Source: Roseovarius sp.
GTDB lineage: Bacteria; Pseudomonadota; Alphaproteobacteria; Rhodobacterales; Rhodobacteraceae
DNA length: 64,000 nt
NCBI GenBank assembly: GCA_027493545.1
Contig: JAOSKR010000002.1
Span: 186,001 to 250,000, forward strand
Direction: 5' to 3'
In this document: piece by piece, positions 28,858-37,709 of the stretch
How positions within the stretch are numbered: position 1 is the stretch's first letter
Layout: every line of letters begins with the position of its first letter
Translations under genes and position numbers: made by a program
The notes under the pieces: generated by a model
Databases searched by the model: none
Told to the model about the DNA's origin: nothing
What the model saw: the letters and a program-made list of their open reading frames with translations, nothing else

Positions 28858-29568
28858 ATGAAAATGATTAACATCGACGAGCGACGGGTCCGGATCGCGC
28901 TCATTGTGCCGTCTTCCAACACGGTCATGGAAAACGACCTGCACAATGCTCTGCCGATCGATCGCTACACGGTCCACACCGATCGCATGTATCTGGTCGA
29001 GACAACCCGGGAGGCGGAAATCCGGATGATCGAGGACTTTGCAAGGCCAGCGGCAGCCGACCTTGGCACCGTCGACCCCGATCTGCTCGTCTTTGGCTGC
29101 ACGTCGGGTGGATCCCTGTTCGGGCTGGAATACGACGCGCGCATCTGCGCGGATCTGGGCTCGCTCGCCGGGTGCCCGTCCCTCGGCGTGGTCAGCGCCG
29201 CCGCCGAGGCACTCGACCGCGCCGGGGCACGGCGGCTCGCGGTGATCACGCCTTATGTCGACGATCTGACCCGCTCGGTTGCGACGGCCCTTTCGGGAAA
29301 TGGCCGCGACATCGTGGCAGCCCATGGAATGGGCATCAGTGTCAATGTGGAACTGGCCGACCCCACGCCGCAGGACATCGTCCGGTTTGCCTCCGACCGG
29401 CTGAAGGAAGAGGACTTTGACACTGTTTTCGTTTCATGCACGAATTTCCGCGCACTCGAGGCCAAACCGGAGCTGGAAGCGCATTTCGGCGTTCCGGTCC
29501 TGACCAGCAACAGCGCGGTCATCGACGGCATCCGGCAGCGGTTCAACGACGTCCGCCAGGCTGCATAG
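28858..29568 (+). CDS. Asp/Glu racemase-family protein (maleate isomerase / arylmalonate decarboxylase type)
   Basis: 236 residues, intact. IALIVPSSNTVMENDL at the start and two catalytic Cys sites, VFGCTSGGS and VSCTNFRALE, mark the maleate cis-trans isomerase / arylmalonate decarboxylase branch. Such enzymes use the Cys pair to isomerise or racemise small acids. Preceded by ACAGGAGTAA. As the last gene of the plus-strand operon it probably converts the carboxylic product of ring opening. Racemase, isomerase or decarboxylase activity cannot be told apart by eye. Confidence 0.8.
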   Translation: MKMINIDERRVRIALIVPSSNTVMENDLHNALPIDRYTVHTDRMYLVETTREAEIRMIEDFARPAAADLGTVDPDLLVFGCTSGGSLFGLEYDARICADLGSLAGCPSLGVVSAAAEALDRAGARRLAVITPYVDDLTRSVATALSGNGRDIVAAHGMGISVNVELADPTPQDIVRFASDRLKEEDFDTVFVSCTNFRALEAKPELEAHFGVPVLTSNSAVIDGIRQRFNDVRQAA

Positions 29569-29639
29569 ACGGACGTGATCGGTCGTGCAGAGCCATGCGG
29601 GATGAAAACGGGCACCGCATTGAATATGACGTCGTCGGA

Positions 29640-29770
29640 CCATTTCCTTGGCAGATGGAGCGGTCTCAAGGCGCAGAATGCTCGCAAAAGAGCTGGTACA
29701 TCATGACCGCCAGGCGGATGACATCGGGGCTGGTTCGGAAATAGCGAAAGGGGCTGAGCTTGCTCATCCC
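29640..29770 (-). pseudogene. IS6-family transposase, N-terminal remnant
   Basis: About 35 codons, MSKLSPFRYFRTSPDVIRLAVMMY, match the start of the IS6 transposase at 57404. The sequence then changes abruptly (QLFCEHSAP). The 5' non-coding IS end is kept up to about 29826 (CGCATCG-CTTGGACACC). The border between the two catabolic modules lies here. Confidence 0.75.
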
Positions 29771-29819
29771 GGCAGGCTGTGGCGGTCCCTGTTGGAGTGC
29801 AAGCCGCATCGCTTGGACA

Positions 29820-30097
29820 CCTCCCTGTCCGATTATGGTGCTGTCCATGTCCGCAAGCAGGATCGCCTTGCGCCGCCCGGCCGTGGGCTGCACCCCGAGG
29901 TCGGTCTGCCGTGCCTCCAGTTCCTCCCAGATCTGCCAGAGGTGTCCGGGGCATCGCAGCCAGTGAAAACTCCGCCCTCATCGGGCGAGAGCCACTACGC
30001 GGCGCCACCGCCCCAGCCATTGCGCAGGCTCTCGACAAGGGCGGGTTCCAGCGCGCCGGAGCGCGAAATCAACGTGGCGGTCAACATCGGGCCGAGT
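29820..30097 (-). pseudogene. serB: Phosphoserine phosphatase (SerB) N-terminal fragment
   Basis: On the minus strand, in several frames, one reads SGALEPALVESLRNGWGGG, then AEFSLAAMPRTPLADL, then VQPTAGRRKAILLADMDSTII, which is the known N-terminal part of alphaproteobacterial SerB up to the HAD motif DMDST. It is then cut by the IS6 end at about 29820. At least two frame breaks occur. The rest of the gene is not in the window. It appears to be chromosomal debris carried with an IS6 element. Confidence 0.65.
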
Positions 30098-30195
30098 CCC
30101 CTTGCGGGGGCGCAACTCTCTAAGCACAAAACGACGGCACGGGAAAAACCGCGTTTGGCGGCGGGCCACCCGTATGCCGGGAGTGGCGAGATAAA

Positions 30196-30213
30196 AAACA
30201 GTCTTGACTGTTT
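30196..30213. promoter_or_regulatory. Palindromic operator upstream of the second amide module
   Basis: Perfect inverted repeat AAACAGTC-TT-GACTGTTT, 53 bases before the first gene of the module. TTGACT inside it may serve as a -35 box, with an AT-rich -10 region near 30218-30227. A TetR-family gene at the end of the same module is a natural candidate for the binding protein. Confidence 0.6.
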
Positions 30214-30265
30214 GTTTGAGATTTTTACGGTGGCTGCGTCCGGTCAATGCAAACGAGGTGTCCCG

Positions 30266-30913
30266 ATGTCCGACGATTACAAGAACCGCAGCTATGGTGA
30301 AATTCCGGTCGGCACCGGGTTCAAGCCGGGTATCGTGGTGGTCGACTTCCGGGTGGGCTTTACCGATCCGCAATATCCGCTGGGCGGGGCACCTCTGGTG
30401 ATGCGCGCCCGCGACAACACCGCCAGGCTGCTCGAGGTGGCGCGTGAATATGGCGTGCCGGTCGCCAACTGCAACACCAGCTACATGAACGAGCGCGAGA
30501 TGCCCTACTGGAAGATCACCGCCGTACGCGAGACCTTCCGTCACGACCATCCGAGCGTCGCGCTCGACCCGGCGATCTACGATCCCGACTACGATCTCTA
30601 TGTCTGCAAGAAGGGGCCGTCGATCTTTTTCAACACCGACGTCGCCGACTATTTCGCCAAGGAGCGTGTGGATACCGTCATCGTCACCGGGTGCAACACC
30701 AGCGGTTGCATCCGCGCGACCTCGATCGACGCGTTCAGCCACCGTTACCGCACGCTGGTGCCCGAGGATTGCGTCGGCGACATCGAGGAACAGCCGCACA
30801 GGGACAATCTGCGCGATCTCGGCCGGCGCTATGTCGATGTTGTTGATCTGGCCGCGGCGCTCGAGTTCCTGAAGAGTTGGCACCAGTCGCAAAAGGTGCC
30901 CGAGACCGCCTGA
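30266..30913 (+). CDS. N-carbamoylsarcosine amidase-like isochorismatase-family hydrolase
   Basis: 215 residues. The Cys-hydrolase triad of the family is visible: Asp in VVVDFRVGFTD, Lys in YVCKKGPSIFF and Cys in VTGCNTSGCIRAT. VDF-VGFTDP and the C-terminal YVDVV resemble N-carbamoylsarcosine and related carbamoyl amidases more than isochorismatase. These enzymes release ammonia and CO2 from carbamoyl groups. ATG 30266 follows ACGAGG. It is the first gene of an amidohydrolase-HAD-TRAP-TetR module; a ureido or carbamoyl compound is a fitting substrate. Confidence 0.78.
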   Translation: MSDDYKNRSYGEIPVGTGFKPGIVVVDFRVGFTDPQYPLGGAPLVMRARDNTARLLEVAREYGVPVANCNTSYMNEREMPYWKITAVRETFRHDHPSVALDPAIYDPDYDLYVCKKGPSIFFNTDVADYFAKERVDTVIVTGCNTSGCIRATSIDAFSHRYRTLVPEDCVGDIEEQPHRDNLRDLGRRYVDVVDLAAALEFLKSWHQSQKVPETA

Positions 30914-30967
30914 GCCCCGCCATCCGCGCCCCGCAATCCGCCACGCACAGCACACAAGGCAGACCCC

Positions 30968-32203
30968 ATGACCGTCACCCTCGTCAAAGCGGCCCGCATC
31001 GTCGACGGCACTGCAGCCGAACCCGCCGATCCGGTCAATATCGTTATCGAGGACGGCCTCTTTCGCGATGTCGGCGCCAAGGTCACGGCGCAGGCCGATG
31101 AGGTTCTCGATCTCTCGGGGCTGACGGTCATGCCCGGGCTCGTCGACTGCCACGTTCACGTCATTGCCACCACCGCCAATCTGGGGCTCAACGCGGCGCT
31201 TCCGAGCTCGCTGGTGGCGGCCAGAAGCGCGCACCTCATGCGCGACATGCTGATGCGCGGGTTCACCACCGTACGCGACCTCGGCGGCGCCGATCGCGGG
31301 CTTCAACAGGCCATCGATGAGGGCAGTTTCGTCGGCCCGAGGCTGGTCATCTGCGGCAAGGCGCTGTCCCAGACCGGCGGACATACCGATTATCGCGGCC
31401 CCTACGACAACCGCGACGTCGGTTGGTATGCCGGCAGCTTGGGTGCGATGGGTCGCATCTGCGACGGCAGGACGGAGGTCCAGCGTGCGGCGCGCGAGGA
31501 ACTCAAGAACGGCGCGCAGTTCATCAAGGTGATGGCAGATGGCGGCGTCTCGTCCCCCTCCGATCCGATCGGCTATCTGGTGTTCTCGGTCGACGAACTC
31601 AAGGCGCTGGTCGAGATCGCCAAGGGCTTCGGCACCTATGTCTCGGGCCATCTCTATTGCGACGAGGCGATCACCCGCGCGCTCGATTGCGGGTTCGAGT
31701 GCATCGAGCACGGCAACCTGATCTCGGACGCCAATATCGAACGGGTGGCGCGCGAGGGCATCCCGGTGGTGCCTACCAACATCACCTACGACCTGCTGGC
31801 CAGCCGCGGCGCCGAGTTCGGCCTGCCCCCCGAATCGGTGGCGAAGGTCGCGGATGTGCGCGAGGCCGGGCTCGAGCGACTGGACAAGATGCACCGCGCC
31901 GGGGTGCTGATGGGCTACGGCTCGGATCTGCTGGGCGGAATGCAGACCGAACAGTCGGGCGAATTCGTGCTGCGCGGCCGTTACATGCCCGCCGACGCGG
32001 TGATCCGCTCGGCCACGGTCGACGCCGCACGGGTGCTGCGCCAGGAGGGCCGGATCGGCGTCATCGCGCCGGGTGCCCATGCCGACCTGATCGCTCTCGA
32101 GGGCAACCCGCTCGAGGATCTGTCGCTGCTGACCGGGCAGGGCGCGCACATGCCGCTGATCATGAAGGGCGGCACTGCGGTCAAGAAGGCCGCCTCGCTA
32201 TGA
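30968..32203 (+). CDS. Metal-dependent amidohydrolase (imidazolonepropionase-like group)
   Basis: 411 residues, intact. Metal sites: DCHVHV, the carboxylated-lysine position in FIKVMADGG, SGHLY, IEHGN and the Asp in GYGSDLLGG. The family includes enzymes hydrolysing cyclic amides and N-acyl or peptidyl-proline bonds. The group is diverse, so only a hydrolase of an amide is supported. It follows the carbamoyl amidase gene by 54 bases and precedes a HAD hydrolase by 25, so all three are probably co-transcribed. Confidence 0.83.
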   Translation: MTVTLVKAARIVDGTAAEPADPVNIVIEDGLFRDVGAKVTAQADEVLDLSGLTVMPGLVDCHVHVIATTANLGLNAALPSSLVAARSAHLMRDMLMRGFTTVRDLGGADRGLQQAIDEGSFVGPRLVICGKALSQTGGHTDYRGPYDNRDVGWYAGSLGAMGRICDGRTEVQRAAREELKNGAQFIKVMADGGVSSPSDPIGYLVFSVDELKALVEIAKGFGTYVSGHLYCDEAITRALDCGFECIEHGNLISDANIERVAREGIPVVPTNITYDLLASRGAEFGLPPESVAKVADVREAGLERLDKMHRAGVLMGYGSDLLGGMQTEQSGEFVLRGRYMPADAVIRSATVDAARVLRQEGRIGVIAPGAHADLIALEGNPLEDLSLLTGQGAHMPLIMKGGTAVKKAASL

Positions 32204-32228
32204 GGGCCGCACAAGGAGGAGGGCGGCG

Positions 32229-32945
32229 ATGCTGAGGGATTACTATGCGCTGAGCTTCGACGTCTACGGGACGCTCATCGACTGGGAGACCGGCATCCTG
32301 ACCAACCTGCGGCCGTTGACCGACCGGCTGCAGACCGAGCTGAGCGCCGACGCCGTGCTCGAGATGCACGCGCGCCACGAAAGCAGCCTGCAGGCACTGA
32401 CGCCGGGGCGGCGCTACAGTGATCTTCTGACCACGGTCTATCGCCGCTGCGCCGAAACGCTGGGCCTTGCCGTGGACTGGGACGACTGCCGCCGCTATGG
32501 CGCCAGCGTGGGCGATTGGCCGGCCTTTCCCGACAGCACCGAGGCGCTGGCCTATCTCAAGGGCCATTACAGGATGATCGTGCTTTCCAATACCGACAAT
32601 GCCAGTTTTGCCGGGTCCGCGGCCAAGCTCGGCATCGACTGGGACGGAGTCCTGACGGCCGAGGACATCGGCTCCTACAAGCCCGCGCAGCGCAACTTCG
32701 ACTGCCTGCTCGACTGGATTCAGACGATGGGAATCGACAAGGCGCGGCTCCTGCACACCGCCGAGAGCATGTTCCACGACCATGTTCCGGCCCGCGCCAA
32801 CGGGCTGGCCAACGCCTGGATCTACCGCCGCCACGCCAAGACCGGCTTCGGCGCCACGATGGATCCGGGCGGGTTGGCCGAGACGACCTATCGTTTCGAC
32901 AGCCTCGCCGAGATGGCCCGGGCCCATGCGGCGGGGGACATCTGA
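32229..32945 (+). CDS. HAD hydrolase, haloacid dehalogenase type II-like
   Basis: 238 residues. FDVYGTLIDWE carries the nucleophile Asp of HAD motif I, VLSNTDN motif II and SYKPAQRNFD the lysine of motif III. The size and the FDVYGTL start fit type II 2-haloacid dehalogenases, but many members act on phosphates. AAGGAGG lies seven bases upstream. Its place between an amidohydrolase and a TRAP system suggests a role in the same pathway; substrate unknown. Confidence 0.82.
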   Translation: MLRDYYALSFDVYGTLIDWETGILTNLRPLTDRLQTELSADAVLEMHARHESSLQALTPGRRYSDLLTTVYRRCAETLGLAVDWDDCRRYGASVGDWPAFPDSTEALAYLKGHYRMIVLSNTDNASFAGSAAKLGIDWDGVLTAEDIGSYKPAQRNFDCLLDWIQTMGIDKARLLHTAESMFHDHVPARANGLANAWIYRRHAKTGFGATMDPGGLAETTYRFDSLAEMARAHAAGDI

Positions 32946-33015
32946 CCGCCGAAAAGGGCAGGCGGCACCAAAAGAACCGGGACGCCCGGCCAACCGCAAC
33001 CAAAGGGAGACTACC

Positions 33016-34138
33016 ATGAAGAACCTGATTCAGACGACCCTGCTTGCCGGTGCCATAGCGCTGCCGGCGGCGGCCGAGACCAGCTTTATCGCCAACAGCT
33101 TCTACGACGCCGCCGTACCGATGTCCGGCGAGGGCTATGTCCAGTGGGGTGAACTGGTCAAGGAACTGTCGGGCGGCGACCTGATGCCGGAGGTCTATAC
33201 CGGCACCGTGCTGCTGGCGCCGCGTGCCTCGCTCCAGGGCGTCCGCGACAACGTCGTTCAGGTGGCCCACCACCCCGCCATCTACACGCCTTCCGAACTG
33301 CCGGTCGCCAACGCGGTGCAGGAACTCGGCTTCAACTATTCCGATCCAATGCCGACGATCTTTGCGGTGGCCGAGTTCTCGATGACCAACCCGACCCAGT
33401 TGCAGGAGTGGAAGGATAACGGCGTTGTCTATCTGGGTGCCTACACCACGCCACCCTATGTGCTGATGTGCTCGAGCCCGGTGCGCAGCCTCGACGAGAT
33501 CAAGGGCAAGCGTATCCGCACCGCCGGTTCGACCGTCTCGGTCTGGGTCGAACAGGTCGGCGGCATACCCGTCAACGTGGCCTCGAGCGAGATGTATACC
33601 GGGCTCGAGCGCGGCACACTCGACTGCGCCACCAACGCTGCCAGCGATCTCGTCGACCGGTCGCTGATGGAGGTGGCCGAGCACACCACGCTGCTGTCCA
33701 CCGGCATGTACTGGTCGGGGCCGCAATGGGGCTACAACCCCGAATTCTGGGCCGGCCTGACGCCCGGGCAGCGCGGCATTCTGATGGAGGCTTCGGCCCG
33801 CTCGATGGCGCGCATGGTCATCGCCTACAACGAAAAGGTGAAGAATGGCCTCGCCAGGTCCAAGGAGGCCGGCGGCCAAGTCTACGAACCGGCCGAGGAT
33901 CTGCTGGCCTCGGTCAACGCCTATCGCGAAGGGGGCGCTGAGCGCCGTCTACACCACCGCCACAGACAAGTTCGGCCTGGAAAACGGCAAGGAGGTCATC
34001 GACGACTTCATCGCCCGGATGGACAAGTGGCAAGCGCTGCTGGCCGATATCGATCCCACCGACGAGGACGCCCTGACCGCGCTGGCGATGCAGGAGATCT
34101 ATGACAGGATCGACCCGGCGACCTACGGCGTCGATTGA
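33016..34138 (+). CDS. TRAP transporter substrate-binding protein (DctP type), second system
   Basis: About 373 residues with a signal peptide ending near LPAAAETSF. Mature motifs: GKRIRTAGSTVSVWVEQVGG (conserved substrate-Arg region) and SSEMYTGLERGTLDCA. The frame breaks at a G run near 33930 (GGGGG; four G restores EGALSAVYTTATDKFG). Low similarity to the first DctP of the window shows an independent system. The protein would deliver its ligand to DctQM encoded downstream. Confidence 0.88.
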
Positions 34139-34212
34139 CATTGCGGGGCTCCGCCCGCCCCGGCCGGGGCGGGCGGCACGCATGCGGACCCAAAAACCGG
34201 CGGAGCGCGCTC

Positions 34213-34707
34213 ATGCAGGGATTTCACACCGTTGTGCGCTGGCTCAACTACGCGAGTGCGACACTCGCCTGCGCCATGCTCGTGCTGATGATGCTGCACA
34301 TCACCCTCGATGTCGGAGTGCGCTATTTCTTCAATGGCCAGATCGTCGGCACGCTCGAGGTGGTGTCGTTCTACTACATGGTGGCACTGGTCTTTCTGGC
34401 GCTGGGCTATGTCGAGCTCAGGAACGAGAACATCCGCGTCGACCTCTTCGTGCAGATGATGCCGTGGGGCGCGCAGCTCGGCTTTTATGTCCTGGCCTGC
34501 GTGCTCGGGCTGGTGTTTTTCGGGATGCTGTTCTGGCAGACCCCGGCCGATGCGCTGCGCGCCACCCAGCGGGGCGAGGAGGCGATGGCGAATTTCGATT
34601 TCATCATATGGCCGTCGCGCTGGTCGCTGCCGGCAGGCTTTGCCGCCGTGTTCCTGGCGATCCTGTCCAATCTCTTCACCTCGCTGGCGCAGCGGCGCGC
34701 GCTGTGA
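34213..34707 (+). CDS. TRAP transporter small permease (DctQ type), second system
   Basis: 164 residues with four hydrophobic helices (LACAMLVLMMLHITLDVGVR, VVSFYYMVALVFLALGYVEL, LGFYVLACVLGLVFFGMLF, AGFAAVFLAILSNLFTSL). The ATG at 34213 is the first reasonable start after dctP. Its TGA overlaps the GTG of dctM, so the two membrane subunits are coupled in translation. Confidence 0.87.
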   Translation: MQGFHTVVRWLNYASATLACAMLVLMMLHITLDVGVRYFFNGQIVGTLEVVSFYYMVALVFLALGYVELRNENIRVDLFVQMMPWGAQLGFYVLACVLGLVFFGMLFWQTPADALRATQRGEEAMANFDFIIWPSRWSLPAGFAAVFLAILSNLFTSLAQRRAL

Positions 34708-36037
34708 CCCGGGCCCCGGAGACCTCCCCCGTGAGCAATCTCGAGATCGGAATCGGCGGTGTCGTCGCCGCCCTGGTCCTGATCGCGTTCCGGGTGCCGA
34801 TCGGGCTGGCCCTGGGGCTGGTCTCGATATTCGGCATCGCGACCATGTTCAACATGAGCGTGGCGTGGGGCATGATCTCGGCCACGCCCTTCGACTATGT
34901 CGGCCAGTGGGAGCTGTCGGCGGCGCCGATGTTCCTGCTGATGGGCTTCATCTGCTCGTCCACCGACATGACGCGGGGGCTGTTCATGGCGCTGCGGCTC
35001 TACCTGGCGCGGTTGCCGGGAGGGCTCGCGATCACCTCGGTGGGTGCCTGCGCATTCTTTGCCGCCGCCTCGGGATCGTCGGTGGCCACCGCCTCGGCGA
35101 TGTCACGCATGGCGGTGCCGGAGATGCTCAAGAACGGGTACGACCGCGGCCTCGCCACTGGGACCATCGCCGCCTCGGGCACGCTCGGCTCGCTGATCCC
35201 ACCCTCGGTGCTGCTCATCCTCTACGGTGTCTACGCGCAGGTGTCGGTAGGCCAGCTCTTTATGGCGGGGTTCATCCCCCGGGGTGCTGTCGGCGCTGAT
35301 CTACATGGCGATGATCATGATCCGGGTAAAGCTAAAGCCCAGCCTTGCCGGTTCGGTCGTCCTCGAGCCTACGGCGGAGGAGCGCCGCGCTGCGCTGCGC
35401 GACGTCTGGCCGCTGCCGACGCTAATCCTGGTGGTGCTGGGGGGCATCTTCACCGGCGTCTTTTCGCCCACCGAGGCCGGTGCGCTGGGCAGCTTCGCCG
35501 CCGCGGTGATCGCGCTGGTGCGCCGGCGCCTGACATGGCGGGTGATGGTCGACGCCGTCACCCAGGCGATGACCGCCACCGCGTCGATCTTCATCATCCT
35601 GATCGGTTCCTCTTCTTCACCCGCTTTCTGGCGCTCTCGGGTTTTCCGCGCGCCTTCAGCGAGGCGATCCTGTCGGTGAGCAGCGAGGCCCGGTGGATAC
35701 TGCTCGCGGTGGCGGTGATTTATCTGGTTCTGGGGATGCTGATCGACAGCATTGGCCTTTTGCTACTGACGCTGCCGATCCCGGTGCCGCTGATCGAGAC
35801 CACCGGCATCAATGCCGTATGGTTCGGCATCATCGTGATAAAGCTGCTCGAGATCGGGCTGATCACGCCGCCGATCGGGCTCAACGTCTACATGATCAAC
35901 GGGGCATTGAAGAACGAGGTGACGCTGCCCGAGATATTCCGCGGCATCACCGGTTCCTGATCATGGACGTGCTGACCCTGACGATCCTGATCATGTTCCC
36001 GATCCTGTCGCTGTGGCTGCCGTCGATGGCCTATTGA
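34704..36037 (+). CDS. TRAP transporter large permease (DctM type), second system
   Basis: About 444 residues after repair. ASGSSVATASAMSRMAVPEM, ASGTLGSLIPPSVLLILYG, VFSPTEAGALGSF and LITPPIGLNVYMI are DctM hallmarks. Three frame breaks occur: an extra C at about 35277 (FIPGVLSALIYM when removed), a missing base near 35605 (restores FLFFTRFLALSGF), and a missing T near 35955, where a false stop hides the last helix (MDVLTLTILIMFPILSLWLP). GTG start overlaps dctQ; a second GTG at 34731 is also possible. Confidence 0.88.
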
Positions 36038-36162
36038 CGCAGGTCACCGCGGCGGCGGGGCTTGGTCGATCACTGCGGACGCGGTAGCGTCGTGCCGATT
36101 GCCCCATCGACAGGAACGGGTCCGAGGACAGTGCGAGGATGACACGATGAAACCGCCCGCGA

Positions 36163-36825
36163 ATGACAGCGACGCCGGCCCCCCGCGCGAGGCCGACGCA
36201 GGCGCGCAGCATTGCCACCCGCGAAAAGCTGATCCAGACCGCGCTCGACGTGATCTACGAAGAGGGCTACCACCGCGCCTCGACAACCAAGTTCGCCGAC
36301 CGCGCCGGGGTTTCACGCGGGGCGCTGCTGCACCATTTTCCGACCCGCTCGGACATCATGGTCGCGGCAATGGAAAAGCTGCTGGCCGACGGCACCCAGG
36401 AAATCCGCGACACCGCCGAGGCGGTCGCGCGCGGCGAGATGGAGCTCGTGGGCTTCGTCGAATTCCTGTGGACACTCTTTTCGGGGCGCTTCTTCTACCT
36501 GTCGGTGGAATTCATCAACGAAACCCGCATCGACCGCGATCTGCGCGCCCGGATGATCCCGGTGGTCCGCCATTTCCACGAGGCGCTGAACCAGATCTGG
36601 TGCGCCTTCAGCAAGCCCGACAACGGTCGGCCGCACGAGGCGCAGGTGATGCTGAACCTCACGGTGTGCCTGGTGCGCGGCATGGGCATTCAGACCATCC
36701 TCAAGGACGACCCGGCCTATTTCCGCAGCCTGCTCGATGCGTGGAAGGTGATTCTACCACAGCTGGTAGACGGGTCCGGGCACGATCTCGACTGGCCGGC
36801 GCGGGCCGGCGGCGAGCGTTGCTGA
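36163..36825 (+). CDS. TetR-family regulator
   Basis: 220 residues. N-terminal helix-turn-helix: REKLIQTALDVIYEEGYH, TKFADRAGVSRGALLHHFPT. The C-terminal ligand domain is helical, with NETRIDRDLRARMIP. It lies 125 bases after the second TRAP operon in the same direction. It is the only regulator in this module and so the best candidate to bind the palindrome at 30196-30213. Confidence 0.86.
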   Translation: MTATPAPRARPTQARSIATREKLIQTALDVIYEEGYHRASTTKFADRAGVSRGALLHHFPTRSDIMVAAMEKLLADGTQEIRDTAEAVARGEMELVGFVEFLWTLFSGRFFYLSVEFINETRIDRDLRARMIPVVRHFHEALNQIWCAFSKPDNGRPHEAQVMLNLTVCLVRGMGIQTILKDDPAYFRSLLDAWKVILPQLVDGSGHDLDWPARAGGERC

Positions 36826-36832
36826 GCCTCAG

Positions 36833-36957
36833 CCCGCCTCACGCGGCCAGGTCCAGGGGCTGTCGCGGCGATAGCGTTCGGCAAAGGCGGCTCGGGCTCG
36901 TGGCAACGGATCAGGTCGATGTCGTCCCAGCCGTTAATGAGCTTGTCGCGCCAGCCG
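36833..36957 (-). pseudogene. Possible LeuD-like (isopropylmalate dehydratase small subunit) C-terminal fragment
   Basis: Minus-strand frames give WRDKLINGWDDIDLIRCHEPE and then FAERYRRDSPWTWPREAG before a stop, similar to the end of alphaproteobacterial LeuD-type proteins (LLNGWDDI...). One frame break lies inside. It is cut by the IS6 end at 36967. The match is from memory of the family and short, so tentative. Confidence 0.35.
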
Positions 36958-36966
36958 CGCGGCGGC

Positions 36967-37431
36967 GCTGTCAGACGGATGCGAACCAGTCTCCGTCAGG
37001 ATAGTGACGCTGTCCCTTAAGCCGTACAGAGACCGCGCCACTCGGCGAGAGCGGCGGCGCGGTTCAGCTTGAAATTTGATCTCGAAGTGAGGCTGCGCTC
37101 CGTGTTCAAGAGGTCGCGGACCGAGGCGTGGACGGCGGCGAATTTCTGCAAACTTCGCATGCGCCTGAAGCGCAGCATCGCCCGCCTCGCCTTCGAAAAG
37201 GCAAGTGCGAATTCCTTGCGCGGTTGTTTTCCCACCGACCGGTCGTCTGCCGGTCGCCGATACCGGGATCGCGCAGCGCGGCGCCAGCCTCATGACTGAC
37301 ATCGATGCCGCGTTCGTGCAGCAGATCCTCGACATTGCGAAGCGAGAGCGGGAATCGGACATACATCATCACCGCCAGGCGGATGATCTCCCGGCTGGTC
37401 TTGAAGTACTTGCACGGGTCGCGTTTCGTCA
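36967..37431 (-). pseudogene. IS6-family element, internally deleted
   Basis: The left end GCTGTCAGACGGATGCG and the transposase tail match the element at 56648. The N-terminal part (FKTSREIIRLAVMMYVRFPLSLRNVEDLLHERGIDVSHE) is also present, but the middle from just after VSHE to GIGDRQTTGRW is missing, including the first catalytic Asp. It is therefore inactive. It joins an IS110-type fragment on its right side. Confidence 0.8.
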
Positions 37432-37479
37432 TGCGGGCAGGGTAGGGCAGGGCGAAGGTCAGCTGGTCTCGAGCCGGGT

Positions 37480-37573
37480 TGCTCTGAGACTGCCCGGACC
37501 CGTCCGCCGCAACCCCGTGCAACTGGAACACGTTCTTTGCCAGTTCGACCCCGGTGATGCTAACCTCTTGCAT
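37480..37573 (-). pseudogene. IS110-family transposase, N-terminal fragment
   Basis: About 30 codons read MQEVSITGVELAKNVFQLHG, the conserved start of IS110-family DEDD transposases (here Glu replaces the usual first Asp). Sequence after VAADGS is unrelated and runs into the IS6 remnant, so one element cut the other. About 100 bases upstream also look like an IS110 5' non-coding end. Confidence 0.6.
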
Positions 37574-37709
37574 GGATGCCCTCTCTTTCACTTGTGCTTT
37601 CAACGCCACAAGTGTGGCACATTGCGATGCCGTTTGGGGGAGAGAGCGGCATCCATCCCATCCCCAGTTCATGAGTCATCGAAACGTTGCTCCGAAAGCT
37701 CTTCTGCGC

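Noticed and set aside
29978..32149. 723-codon minus-strand open frame opposite the amidohydrolase
   Set aside because: Antisense to two clear enzyme genes with all their motifs; composition is that of a shadow frame.
34101..34703. Coding frame preceding the second dctM in the same phase, as an N-terminal extension
   Set aside because: It overlaps dctQ in another frame and lacks family similarity; the DctM start at 34704 overlaps the dctQ stop as usual.
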